From Helianthus annuus (taxonomy: Eukaryota; Streptophyta; Magnoliopsida; Asterales; Asteraceae): a stretch of 64,000 nt of DNA. This document shows, in pieces, positions 30,354 to 42,372 of the stretch (positions are counted from its first letter, which is position 1; each line of letters opens with the position of its first letter). The stretch lies in contig NC_035433.2 of the NCBI RefSeq assembly GCF_002127325.2, forward strand, positions 131,153,307 to 131,217,306. Direction: 5' to 3'. The translations under genes were made by a program, and so were the position numbers. The notes beneath the pieces are model-generated. The model made no database searches, was not told where the DNA came from, and saw only the letters and a list, made by a program, of their open reading frames with translations.

Positions 30354-31273
30354 TTAGGTTAGAAACCCGTGTATTACACGGGGTTGTACATTAAAAACAC
30401 TATAATTCAATTTTTTTTACCAAACATCTCATCACCGAAAATTATTACAAGTAATAATGGTAAAATAAAAGGTATAATAATATCATAAAATTTAAATGCC
30501 TATTTATATAAAATGCAATATATATGGCTGGCTAAACTCATCAAGAAGCAATCTTTTATAACTCTCATATAAAAAACCTTTTTTTACTTATAAAGTATGT
30601 TTCTAAAAGTATATCTTTGAAAAAAAAATTAAATAAAATTTATACCTCTACATATTTTTCAAGCACCTCATTTGCATTTTTTTAATTATTTTATTAGTCT
30701 CAAGTATACTAGTAATATTACCGAGTTAAACTATACAACTTTTGGTGTACATTTGACGAGGTTTTGTTTTTTTTAAAAGGGTGTAGTTGACAAAATTATT
30801 TACCAAAATGATTTGTTTCAAAAGTAGTTACCAAAATGGGTTCTTTTATTAAAAATTCACCTAAGAGTGTTACTACAATACTTGTATGCATCATAATACC
30901 TTGAGATACGCATTTAAATATATGCATAATTGAATTTAGGTAATTACAACTGATTTATAATTTACTTGCAGTAAATGCATTAATTAAATCTAAATGTTGA
31001 CCACGTTTACAAAATACCTAAATTTTTTGAAGATAAAAACATTTCTTACTAAAAATTTGAAATCAATTAAATCAATCAATCAACCATCAATTATTAATTA
31101 TTATATTAATTATTAATTAATCAATAATAAATAAAAGGGTTAATAAAATGTAGGAATACTCACAACATAACACATGACAAAAATAGTCTTAATAAATGAC
31201 AAGTGACAAAAATTAAAGAAGGAAGCCTAAAAATCATACATGTGTACTTTATTTTTATTTATTAGTATAGAGA
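30354..31273 (-). mobile_element. Non-autonomous Helitron, 920 bp
   Basis: On the minus strand it starts TCTCTATACTAATAAATAAA at 31273 and ends CTAA at 30354. The end is preceded by the hairpin CCCGTGTAATACACGGG 12 nt upstream. It lies between A and T with no target duplication, as Helitrons do. It carries no Rep/helicase gene. The same terminal hairpin occurs at 60092-60107. Confidence 0.8.
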
Positions 31274-32489
31274 TGAAACTATAAAAGGAATAGAACTAGA
31301 TGACTAAGCAATTAATTTAAATAAAAATAATTTAAGCACTTGATCACAATAACAAAACAAGACTAAAATACTTATTAAAATAATCTTTTTTTTTTATAAA
31401 AATAAAGAAGTTAATAGTTGTTATGAACTTCAGAACGATATAACTCATAAAAAATTACAAAAGAATAAATGAGAAAGAAGACGAACAAAAGAAAACACAT
31501 AAATCAAATAATAAATCAATGGGGTGGTGGTCCATTTATAAAGACAACCTTTAAACACTTAGGTTTAGGAGGGGGAGCTCTTAAGTTCAAGTCCCACAAA
31601 CAACATGGATTAAAAGGAATTCGCGGTAAGAAAAAGACAAAATATTAGGGAATACATAGACAGAGGAAAGGACATTTTGTCATGATTGGAGGTGGGGATG
31701 GTCAACAGGTCTCTAACTAACATTGTTGTATCGATGGCGACCCATCAAGGAATCCTCGATCTCCTAGTGGGGACCACTGGCCCATCGCTATCTTACCTTT
31801 GTAGGATCGTCCATATAACCAAGGGTTACACAATTTTACCTCTTCTTCATTCATATTTTTTCGGCGAGATAAAATCTCCGAACACTATGAATCACAATCA
31901 CTATGAACCACACTCGAAACCCCAAACAAAACAATTTTCCAATATGCTTCACATCTCCCAATCGTATTAACGTCCGCCTGTATACCTCTTTTATGGTTAT
32001 TATGTATACACATCACCCAACTACTCTGAATAGCCTCGGTGAGAATATTAATGTATGTTATGATCATGTTTCCTTGCTTTTTATAATCACAAAGCTAAGG
32101 CCAAATTTTCTATAATCGAGAATAAGCTAGAGAGGGTCTGTTAACCCGACATCGGGAACCAGAAACATAGTTATAAAATTAAAATTCACATCAATTTCAC
32201 CACTGTAATACACAGTCAGACTTCTTGGTGGTGACCAGAGTAAGTCTCCACGATATGCGATCTGATTTGGACATCGTTGTTTACAATCCGATCCGATCGT
32301 CCATTCCTCCACTTGAGAGAATGTGACCGCTCCAATCTAATGACCCGACACGTGAATCATCGCAGCCTCTCAAAGTCCTCAACTTTTCAAACAAAAAAGA
32401 TTAATTTAGAAAAAAAATTAATAATAAAAGATTGAATGAAATCAGTGTTTTAAAGAACAGATTAGTAGTACCAGTTTTTTGGTGGTATG
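31274..32489. other. Possible mosaic of gene fragments
   Basis: GC-richer stretches at 31680-31860 and (minus) 32130-32320 give short open frames that I do not recognise. They lie between a Helitron and MULE/Helitron pieces and next to the CDC20 fragment, so captured sequence is likely. Confidence 0.3.
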
Positions 32490-32612
32490 ATCCTAGAGTT
32501 GGATTTCGAAATTCTTTAAGCCGACGGAGATGTGACGGCCGTCAGGCGCCCATTTAACGCTTGTCACGGAACCCGTGTCATCGTCTACGGTAACGAGTTC
32601 TGCGGTGCTACC
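32490..32612 (-). pseudogene. CDC20 WD40-repeat fragment
   Basis: The 41 codons read [20 protein letters not shown] then [19 protein letters not shown], a stop, and D. This is close to the first WD40 repeats of plant CDC20, the anaphase-promoting-complex activator (its conserved [21 protein letters not shown] region). The Trp of the closing QLWD is TAG. Flanking sequence shows no further CDC20 repeats, so it is an isolated fragment of about 120 bp, broken by the nonsense change. The family match is from memory but the motif is distinctive. Confidence 0.65.
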
Positions 32613-33235
32613 GTTTCACCAACTCCTTGATTTCTCTTCTATTTTTAAGGAATATGTTTTCATTATACGCCGATTGTTGACGCTGCACAAATCTTTCAAA
32701 AGATTAATAGATATGGAGATCCTAAGGTCTTTGCGATGTCGATCCAGAGATATGGAAGGCATCTATTTGCCCTTGCCGTCTTGTGACAGATCAAACTGAA
32801 ATTGAATCAGCCAAATGAAATGAAAACAGTGAGATCATATCCAAACACACCTTGTGTTATGTTGACCACACCTTCTGTTAGACCCCATAACCATGTTTAG
32901 ACTACAAGAAACCCTAAATTAGCAAAATAAAAACCCTAAAATTGTGATAAATAAGTATGATCTCTAGAAAACTCAAATTAAAGAAATGAGATGATGCCCG
33001 ATATTATATTAAAAAAACCTGGATAATCAACATTAGAATCTACACTGAATGATAGAGAGGCGCGATTGCAGGGATTCAACACCGGATTTATCAACAGTAT
33101 ATTGTCCACTAAAGAATAGAGAAGCGACATTGTTGGGATTTGAGACCAGACGTTGATTGAAGTAATAGAGAGACGCCATAGTTGAGATTGAGGGTTTACA
33201 GGTTGAAGATGATTGATTATGAGGCCACGAGGGAA
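32613..33235 (-). other. Possible first exon of an unrecognised gene
   Basis: A minus-strand ORF of 48 residues (33033-33179) starts MASLYYFNQRLVSNPNNVAS in a moderately GC-rich leader. A donor-like CCAG|GTTTTT follows at about 33020. No product is recognised. It may be another captured fragment next to the CDC20 piece. Confidence 0.25.
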
Positions 33236-33357
33236 CTAATTGATGTTTGTTGTAGAAATTGAGTCACGATGTTTATAAAGTATTTTTATTAACTATTAAC
33301 TGGGAATTGAGTTTATAAAGAAATTGAATTGCATTTTCTTTCGTATTTTAAGTTGTT

Positions 33358-33361
33358 GTTG

Positions 33362-33406
<45 letters not shown>

Positions 33407-33411
33407 TATTA
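33358..33411. repeat. (GTT)n(ATT)n microsatellite
   Basis: About 4 GTT units followed by about 14 ATT units. Confidence 0.9.
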
Positions 33412-33435
33412 CTATTACGTGAATTTGAATTTTAT

Positions 33436-33515
33436 AGGGTAAATTACATTTTTCGTCCTTTATGTTTATAGCAGGTTGCAATGGATAGCCTTTAACTTTA
33501 ATAATTAACTCTAAT
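33436..33515. repeat. Orphan MULE terminal repeat fragment
   Basis: GGGTAAATTACATTTTTCGT, then CCTTTATGTTTATAGC, matches the TIR of the element at 15734-18290 for about 75 bp. No partner end was found nearby. Confidence 0.7.
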
Positions 33516-33717
33516 TAATTCAAATAAATAATATTATAAATGAGAAGGAGATTAAACTAAATAATAATTATCCATAAGTTATTAAACTAAATAATATTTA
33601 ATAGAAGGGTTATCTATAATTAACTAAAAGAGATTAAACTAAAATAATAATTATCTATAAGGGATGGCCTAATATAATGATAAGTGTCCTAAAAGTGGTT
33701 TCTTTTATTATATAGTA

Positions 33718-33797
33718 CTAGCGGTAAGACCCGCGTGCAAACACGGGTCGTTTCTTAGAAAACCATGCATAACACATATTGATAGAACATATACATA
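33718..33797 (-). mobile_element. Helitron 3' terminus, second family
   Basis: The minus strand ends in a hairpin (GACCCGTGT ... ACGCGGGTC, 33728-33749), TTACCG, then CTAG at 33718 followed by T. The adjoining minus-strand sequence (33717 down) reads TACTATATAATAAAAGAAAC, the 5' end of another Helitron without its first bases, so one Helitron seems to have landed in another's end. The 5' end of this copy was not found; a MITE interrupts it at 33798-34205. Confidence 0.6.
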
Positions 33798-34205
33798 GGG
33801 TTGGGCTATATAGAAAACCCTATCTATATAAAAAACCCTAGAAAACCCAACCTCCCGACATTTTTTTTTTCGGAAAAAAATAACACATGTAATATACATG
33901 TTTTTAAGACTTTTGGGCCAAAAAAATCAAAAAAGCGCCGAAGGGATAATTTAAAAAAAAAAATTCAGCAATTTCTGTCTTTTTTCCCTAACAAATGTTA
34001 GGCACTGAAATTTGTTTATTTTTTTAAAAAAATCCCTTCGGCGCTTTTTTGTTTTTTTTTTGGCCCAAAACACTCTAAAACATGTATATTACATGTGTTA
34101 TTTTTTTTCAAAAAAAAAATGTCGGGAGGTTGGGTAAAAATGGGTGGAGATTTGGGTTTTCAGAGTTTTCTACCTAAATGAGGGTTTTCTGTCTAGCATT
34201 GTCCC
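33798..34205. mobile_element. 408-bp fold-back MITE with 9-bp target duplication
   Basis: The 9-bp ATATACATA flanks it at 33789-33797 and 34206-34214. The outer ends GGGTTGGGCTATATAGAAAA and GGGACAATGCTAGACAGAAA (right end read inverted) are loosely inverted. An inner palindrome starting CAACCTCCCGACATTTTTTT spans about 33848-34132. A related unoccupied site exists at 51910-52010. The 9-bp duplication suggests a Mutator-type MITE. Confidence 0.85.
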
Positions 34206-34214
34206 ATATACATA

Positions 34215-36324
34215 TGTGTATAGATATTGTACCAAAACGTGTTATCTATTATAGCTAAAAGACAACTATAGACATGCATCATTAGTTAATATATAAGATA
34301 CATACGAGTATTTCCATTGTGCTATCCACAAAAAAAAAGTAGCACCCGCCTACTGACAATGAAACCTGTTTATAGACATAACTACACATAGAACATGTCA
34401 AGAAGCAAAATTAATACCACCAACGAACCAAATGTACAACCACAAACAATCATGACATGAAACTAAGGGGACTTTATCTTTGTCATGATATGCACAACTT
34501 TTTTTTAACTTCAGCAATTGAGTAGACTTGTGAAACTCTAACGAAAGTTCATCGGGACTGTTATAACTAACCACCGCTCCTTATAAAATATTATTTAGCT
34601 AGGTTATTGATGGAGAGTGTGAAACATGGGTGTTTAAGTGCTTATGTTACGCATGTTATTGTGTTTTAAGTGATTATGTACGTTGAATATAGTAACTACG
34701 AGAGTTTGTAGTTTTACAGGTTAACCATCTAAATCAGTAAAGTTGGAGGGCTTGGAGGTGAATGGAACGAGCAAGGATGATGAACAAGATATATCACATC
34801 GTTCCGTATATGTTTCGAGTCAAAACATGGCTTGGATGCGCAAGAATTATGAATGAATGAGAAGTCTAGGGACTTGTTGCATGTGAAGGGCATCACTTCT
34901 TTAGATGAACATAATATAATCTCATGATCACACATTATTGATGATTCACAAAATTGATAAGTAGCCAAAATATATATATATACACGCATACAGTGGAGGG
35001 TAACACATACCACGAAATATGGGCAGCCATTATTCATTACTTTTGGCTCTTATAGCCACACAACATCATCATCATAAAAGATGGCATATTGAAGGAGTCA
35101 ACAACATCATCTAATCTAGACTCCTAAAATACACATTTGGTGGCAGCTTTGAGGGCATCAAAAGTCAACAAAAATGACATCAACATTAATTGTTAACAAC
35201 CATCATGTGAACAAGGAAAGTGGGATCAGATTTCTTTTGAGAAGCAAAGGACAGAGAGACATGCATCATCATAGGAGCCATCACATCAGTATGGAGATTA
35301 TTATTTTAATACTAAAAATCAATTTAGTATGATTGTTTTTGGAGGCAGTCAACGAAAAAGAAACAGAAACAATGATCCGTAGCTCACGGTTTTAAACCGT
35401 GGCTTACGTTTGAGTTTCCGAAAAAAGACGCACGTGATGTATGTTCGGATTATTTAATGGGTTTCAAAACCCTAAGACAAGTGGCTTCCTTATCATCGAG
35501 ACTAGGCAGCCATATATTATAATTTTGGGCTCCTGGACTTCATCATATTCACGAAAGATTGGGCAGCCATTTATAATTACTTTTGGGCTCCCAACTCACG
35601 GCCCAACATCATCAAATATTGGAGCATTAAACAACAGATCATCATTGTCGATTTGGGGGCAGCACATCTCACGAGGGAGGCAGCCGTACACCGTTGTTTT
35701 GGGCTCTCAAATCATCACACATCATCATCATCGCTCAAGCACAACACGGTACCGATCATGTCTTCATCACTATCTCAAGCTTGTGATCGCGTCCATTCAA
35801 CAATGAGCGGCTAGTCTCGTCGGATTCACCCCGGTGTAGATTGTTGTAAGATTTTCTAGGGCTTATGTATTTGTAGTTTGATTCGACTTTGTGACAATTT
35901 GTGTTGATTTTGTAAACCATAGACAATTGTTTGCATTTGTTTCGTATTCGTGAATTGTCGAACGATGATAAAGTTATGACTTTGCGAAATGGTTATGTGT
36001 AATTATGCTTTGTCGTGGTTAGGATTTACTTGTGTTGATTACAAAGTGCATTCTTGTCCGTTCTTCAGTACGTTGATAGTTATTGGCACCTAAGTCACGG
36101 TACACTAAATCCGTTAATCGTTATGCAATTGAGTTGAATTAGAACATGTAGGAACCCTAGGTCTTGCAATTATCGAACCGGGTGTGATCCGTATTCTAAT
36201 TTCTTGTTTCAACTTTTTAGTTTAGTTTACAATTTTAGTTAATATTCAATTGATTTCGATAACATCAGTTTGTCAGTTCATTCCGATTTATTTTAAAAAC
36301 CAAACAAATAAATAAAAATAGCAA
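34215..36324. other. Noncoding; GGCAGCC/TTGGGCTC dispersed repeats
   Basis: 34215-35020 shows nothing recognisable. At 35020-35720 a GGCAGCC ... TTTTGGGCTC module recurs at least four times (near 35022, 35505, 35560 and 35680) among CATCATCATC runs. It is probably internal or LTR sequence of a decayed retroelement linked to the primer site at 36325. No coding frame is convincing. Confidence 0.4.
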
Positions 36325-36346
36325 TCCCCGGCAACGGCGCCATTTT
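36325..36346 (-). promoter_or_regulatory. Primer binding site, tRNA-Asp type (Athila-like relic)
   Basis: The minus strand reads TGGCGCCGTTGCCGGGGATT, the complement of the plant tRNA-Asp 3' end, as used by Athila-class Ty3/gypsy elements. An LTR edge would lie a few bases right (plus-strand TGACGTGACC from about 36350). No gag or pol of that class remains. Confidence 0.6.
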
Positions 36347-36349
36347 GAC

Positions 36350-36780
36350 GTGACCGTGTCGTCCCGATCAGTCAAAAATCCAATTAAACCTAGGTAGCTA
36401 GGGTAAGTCGGGTATCATATCCACGAAGAGCATGTGGTCAGTATCGCACGACCCGTTCGATTAGTTAGACGTTATTACCCGAGATTGCTTCCCGGGCTCG
36501 GGAAACTTATTATATTGATTACTATTTGTTATTAATACGACCACATTACATCAAGTATCTCATTCGATTCAACAACAATGTTTTCAAATCACCGGATTAG
36601 ATCATGAACCCATATTAGAGGTCAAAAAAAGCACAACAGGACCACATGAATAACATCATTTCCACTTTTACTTCAATGCACTTAAATGATAGGGTGATTT
36701 GGGATTTTGTAAAAATGTTTGTTTTGTACTACTTTACAAAATTACATAGAATTCAAGAAAACGAAACAACGAATTAAACA
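36350..36780. repeat. Possible LTR remnant next to the tRNA-Asp primer site
   Basis: Contains CCCGGGCTCGGG and moderate complexity up to the AGATGTT array. The far edge is not identifiable. Confidence 0.3.
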
Positions 36781-37250
36781 GATGTTGAGTTATTCAAAGT
36801 TCTGTTGAATACTAAATGAGATGTTGACCAAAATTCAAACAGATGTTGACCAAAAGTCAATCAGATGTTGACCAATAGTCAAACAGATGTTGACCTTAAA
36901 CAGATGTTTGGCCAAACATCTATTTAAGGCCAAACATCTGTTTAAGGTAAAACATCTGTTTAAGGTAAAATATCTGATATAGAAGGCCAAACATCTGTTT
37001 AAGGTGAAACATCTGTTTATGGTCAAACATCTGTTTAAGGTCAAACAACTATTTAAGTCTAAACCTCTGATATAAAAGGCCAAACATCTGTTTAAGGTCA
37101 AACATCTGTTTAAGCCTGAACAGATGTTTAACTTAATCAGATCTACTGTCTTCTCACACTGTTTTCCTCTTCAAAACACTGTTGAACCTAACATGGGTTT
37201 CCATTAACTATTGACCAAAAGGCAAACAGATGTTCAAACCAATGTTTGTT
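36780..37250. repeat. Array of about 20-bp CAGATGTT(TGACCAA) units with an internal inversion
   Basis: Left of about 36905 the units read CAGATGTTGACCAAA. Right of it they read GGTCAAACATCTGTTTAA, the reverse complement, about a dozen times. The switch point is TTTGGCCAAA. A Cys/Arg-rich reading frame across it (36835-37101) is only a translation of the array. Related CAGATGTT/AACATCTGTT words recur at 52060-52735 and 58405-58450. Confidence 0.8.
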
Positions 37251-37700
37251 ATTGTACTTCTTTACAAAATTACATAAAATTCAAGAAAACGAAACAATGA
37301 CTTAAAGAACTATAATTTAACACATAATCTAATCGGGCAAAGCAATCTATTATATGACAACTCCCTGGTTTTTACAACATGAAACACAACATCATCATGC
37401 CAAATACAGTCATATATATCCATCCATCCATTATTCTGAATTCATAAACCCATAAATGTAGAAGAATGTCACATTTGCGATTAATAAACCAAGTTTCTAC
37501 TAATTGCAGTTACTATTAGCAAAAAGAAGCATGATATCATCTATATATAAAACATAAAGTGCTAATAACAGTGTTTTATCATGTTAGCCATACATAGCAA
37601 CAAAACATCAAGTTAATAATTTAAAAAAATAACATAAACATCACCATCAAAAAATTCATAGTTATAATATCTGATATCAGAACATACTTAAATGTCGTTG
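37251..37700. other. 3' flank of the B3 gene
   Basis: AT-rich with no gene signal. It would contain the 3' UTR and polyadenylation region of the minus-strand B3 gene. Confidence 0.5.
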
Positions 37701-38423
37701 TTAAACTGAGGTAACTTGATTTAATACGATCTTCTGTTGCGAAGACACGTATGTGAAGTGCAACATATCACCAAACCTCAAGTTATTCTCAGTCATAAAC
37801 TTTCGCCAACCGTCCAACGCATAACGTGGCTTCAATTCATTTAACTCCGACTTAACATCATAAACCTCCACAACTCCAACCATGTTTTGAACTTTCAAAG
37901 GATGAAGATCAACAGAAAGACCTGCTCGTCTGGCAACTTCAGCAGGAAGATGCTACATGTATTGTGTAGAAAAAAATAATAGTCAGACAAATAAACATAA
38001 ATCATTAGTTTGTTATAAAAAATGGTATACCAGCCTATAGTCTCCTTTGTGATCAAAATGAAAGAACTCAGGGTCGAGAAGATGTCCAGAATGTTTTTTT
38101 GCAGTCTTTGTAATCTTATTTCTACGGTTAAGCTTTTTCTGAACGTTAGCGGCCCTCTTCCCCTTGATGAAAAAGTAAACATATACATGTGAATTAATGG
38201 AATGTTGAATATATGCACAAAAAAAAAAACAGTTTATATAACATATACTGATTAAGTGGCGAGTATAGATACCTTAACTTTGTGAGCAGATGAAGAACAT
38301 CCAATATGATCACTTGTGTCGACAGGTAAGGCAACATTTCCCTTAGTCATATTCTTGACCGTCTCCTTTCTCTCAGAAGTAACTTTACCTTTCTTCTTAA
38401 CCTGTTGTCATAGAGTAACTTTA

Positions 38424-41400
38424 TGTGACAACCCTCACTAAACCAGGTTTCCGTACGACTTAATTAATATTTGATTTCTGCTTAATTACTGTGCTTACTT
38501 GAAATTATGGATAGACTGCTACTTGAATGCTGATACATGTACATACTTGCATCATACTCTATTTACTGCCACTACATTATTTACAAGCTGAACCTTAGTG
38601 ACAAACATGATGCACAAAAGCACAGTAGCACTATGAACGGATAACCTATTGAACGTGCTGTCATAGCCAGCACCAGGCAGATACTGCCTCTAAGGCCTGT
38701 ATGAGCCCGAGATATTTTACTACACTAGTAGTGAGTGTAGGGATACAAGGGTTGTAGAACTGCGTCTCTAGGAATAAGTTACAATGACAGGATGTGCCTA
38801 GGACATACACTAAGCACAAAACTCAGCACTTTAATAAACAATTCAGCTTTTAGCTAACTAATAAAGTGTCAAAACAAGAGAAAAATATTACTAGACACTT
38901 TCCAAAGTGTCGGGAATAAGCTGTGTCACTAAAATGGTATTAACGACACTCTAAAGCTTTGTTAAGCACTTTAACGGATTACTATCCAACCGAACAACCG
39001 GACTTTACCCGGAACATGAAAATATTGCCATTAACATTATTTGTCTTTTTCTGAGCCAGTTAAGGTCCCCGAATACCCTAACACCCGCCATAAAGCACAA
39101 CACACTACTAACCGGGTTATTACTTAACTAACCTAACTAACCTAACAATTATCTAACTAATAGTTACAAACTAACCAAGAACCCCCCCCCCCCTTTAGAA
39201 ACCGTCCCCATCTAGGGGACATACATGGTACAATTTTGATTATTTTAATCAAAGATGTTTAGTATCTACTGACATTAAATCCAATGGATTATAATCTCAC
39301 ATTTGTCTATAAGTACTAGAGTTTGCACCATGATCTTCACATTTCACCATTCAACACAAACAACTCTCTCTCTCTCTTTGCTCAAGGCTTCGGCCGAACA
39401 CTCCCCTATACATCCATCCATTTTTCGATTTCCTTCTTCACATTTCAAGATCATTCAAGTGTCAAGGATCCCGCATAAGGAGGCTTGGTGCAAACGGAAG
39501 GCGAAGGACCTCACTCTCTTGCTTTTATCCACCCTATTTGCGCTTAGATTCTTCCCTAGCCTCGAGCTAGTGGTACGTTGCTTAAATCACCTTCTCGAAC
39601 TATTTTGAAGTGGTTAATATGATATGTAACGGTTAAAACTCGCAATCATACAAGTTGATGCATTAAAGTCTACTAAAAACACTAATGTTGATGGTTAAAA
39701 GCTCATATGTTGTGTAAATGTTGTAGTAATTGACTTGTGTGGTTATTTGGACCCGATCTATGTTGTGGTAGCTCGGATCATCATTTAACCCGGGTTGGTC
39801 ATGATCATGGATCATGACATAAGGATGTTTTGAATGAAACAAGGGTTAAGGGTGAAACTCTACCACACACGAATCATGAACTTGTGTAAAAGCGTTTTTA
39901 CTTGTGAAATAGTGTTTAAAACTAGTAGATCTACGGATCTACAAGTGGTATTTTCAAAGGACCGAGTGTCAAGGAAATTATGTTTTCTAAAAACGGATCT
40001 TACGCTAACAAGTATGATTTTTAGAACACACAAGTATGTAAGCACTTGTGTAGCACAAAAGTTTCGACAAAATAACAATTTTTGTAAAAGATGACGAGAA
40101 GTTGTGAAGACGGAATTTCTTTAAAAGCAAGGTTTTTACGAAACCGGACTAATTTATATAAAGATCCGCTAAAAGTAATGAGATTTACTTCGTATTTTTG
40201 AGTAAATCACAAGTTCATGAAATCTTTGCGATTTACATATTTATTAACTAGATTGTTGTTTCGGACGTTGTTTTGATTGAATAAGAAAATTGTTGGATTG
40301 ATTTGTAAAAGAAAATGATACGCTTGAAAGCGTGGCCACCTCCAGTTACAGAGGAAACTCTGGCGAAATTTTTCCAAAAAACCTAACACTTGGAATTATT
40401 TTCACTATAAGTGTTAGAAATACTTTTCGACATGTTTTCAAAATATAAGTTTCGCCACGACTTTATTTACAAAATATCGGAGGTGGGATTTTCACAAAGT
40501 TAAACGTGATGAATATATATTTAGTAAATATATTTTTCACAACGTCACTTGTCAATTACTTTGTGAAGTGTATAAATATTATTTTTAGGGTAAAAATAAT
40601 ATTATCGAACGTTAACGAATCCAAAATAATACGAACGCTCTCATGATAAATATATAAGTTACACCGGTAATTATTATTACCACTCGTTCGTTAAAACGTA
40701 ACTTACGCATTTTACGGAAATATTTATGAACGCGTATTTTTTTTAGTATTATTTTGGGAAAATTATGTGAAACAAAAATATAATATTTTTGAGAAGAATG
40801 TTTATATTTTGGAATTAGAAATAAATATATATTAAGTGAGACTTAATAATATATTTCGAACACACATGTATTAAATCCCCCATCTTTGGGAAGAAGAATC
40901 ACTACCAAGTATTTACAGAATGTAAACATGAAATGGTTGTCTAACTATTTCCCAAAACCTAAACCTTAAAGCTAAGGCACGGCCATCCGTCTAATAGAGT
41001 TAGTACATGTAGGTCGTTGCACAGCTGCTTGACTTGGAGTATTACTTGGTAGAGACGCACCGCTGTGAGTTCATGTCCCCCTTTTCTCTTAACTGTTTCC
41101 AGTTTTCTAAACTGCGGGGGTGAAATACATGTTACTATGATTACGAATATTTCTTACATGGTATGGTTAGCGTAAGGAGGGTTATTATTTAGATCATGTG
41201 AATTGGGTAGGCGGAAACTTGAGGCCATTAATCCTCAAGGTAGGACCGAAGGACAGTAGCGGTAGATCTATCTGGGTGTAGCGAGCCCAACCCCTGAGCC
41301 CGCCTAATGGACCAGGTGGTGACTTTGTACCCATCGCAAATTCTGCTAGGTTTGAGTCTTCCTACTTGCACTTCACACATGTCAATGGCCTTGCAAACCA

Positions 41401-41850
41401 TTGGTGATCTCTTTTCCCTTATTTGCTACATACCAGGATTTTTATACAAACAAAGGTTTATTTGCTCACTTACACATGAACTCGCTCAACATTATTGTTG
41501 ATTTTTTCAACTTACATGTATTTCAGGGAATTAAAGGATCTGGCACGGTATGGCACGTTTTCCCGCTGCACTAGTACGAGGTCATCCGGGTTTAGGGAAT
41601 GTGACTCTTTCCTGGGCAAGTCACAGTCCTTAAACTGTGTTTGTGTTATTTTGATGTTTGTGTTTGTTGAACAATGTTTATGTCGTTAGGGTGTGTTCCC
41701 GTTGATACAATGTTGTTGTATTTGGTTTTAAAACTTAATTGAATGGATGGTCTTGCATGGTTTTTATTCATATAGCTTTGTTATGGTTAAGCTATGGTAT
41801 TAAGAAGTCACACCAAATTAACAACGCTTCCGCAAAGCCAGGGTGTGACA
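38424..41850 (+). repeat. 5' LTR, 3427 bp
   Basis: From TGTGACAACC to GGGTGTGACA, ending beside the primer site. It contains a 13-C run (39182-39194), a weak TATAAGTA box (about 39309-39316) and the 1930-bp segment (39211-41140) that the 3' LTR lacks. The short open frames inside are non-genic and recur in the other LTR. Confidence 0.95.
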
Positions 41851-41853
41851 GCT

Positions 41854-41865
41854 TGGTATCAGAGC
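41854..41865 (+). promoter_or_regulatory. Primer binding site, tRNA-Met
   Basis: TGGTATCAGAGC three bases after the 5' LTR, the standard Ty3/gypsy site. Confidence 0.9.
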
Positions 41866-42009
41866 TCTGATCATAGCGAACTAGGATTCCTTCTCGAGTC
41901 TAGACGATAATCACTAGGGCTCTCACGAAAACATTTTTACTGCATACCACTTAAGTCCAGATCCAAAACGTTTTTACAAACAAATGTTGAGCACATTTTA
42001 TTTATTCTA

Positions 42010-42290
42010 TTTTAGGCTCAGTCTTGGAGGCCGAGGCTCGATCTAAGAGATCGAGGTAGATGGTTAGTGAGACTAGGAAGAGCAGGCTCAGTCTTGGAGG
42101 CTGAGGCTCGGTCTTGGAGGCCGAGGCTCGATCTAAGAGATCGGGGTAGATGATAGAGCAGTCTTAGAGGCTGGGAGAATTTGGCTAGTGGGACTAGGAG
42201 TATCAGTCTAGGAGACTGGGAGGCTAGTGGGACTAGGAATATCAGTCTAGGAAGACTGGGAGGCTAGTGGGACTAGGAGAATTATTTGAA
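42010..42290. repeat. Leader repeats (GGCTCAGTCTTGGAGGC / GGCTAGTGGGACTAGGA)
   Basis: Two kinds of short tandem modules in the untranslated leader: CAGTCTTGGAGGCCGAGGCT-type (three or more copies) and GGGACTAGGAATATCAGTCT-type (three copies). They could form packaging or translational RNA structure, or simply reflect slippage. Confidence 0.7.
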
Positions 42291-42372
42291 TGTTTAACTG
42301 GTGACTAATGTGTTTATTTGACTATGTGATTGATTATTTGTGCATGTGTGTGTGTTTGTGTTACAAGACGGC

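Noticed and set aside
36835..37101. Cys/Arg/Leu repeat protein
   Set aside because: It is the translation of a 20-bp tandem array; the repeat is at DNA level and other frames look alike.
41307..41689. Pair of short ORFs, repeated at 49559-49944
   Set aside because: They recur only because both lie in the LTRs of the same retrotransposon; no homology or start context supports a gene.
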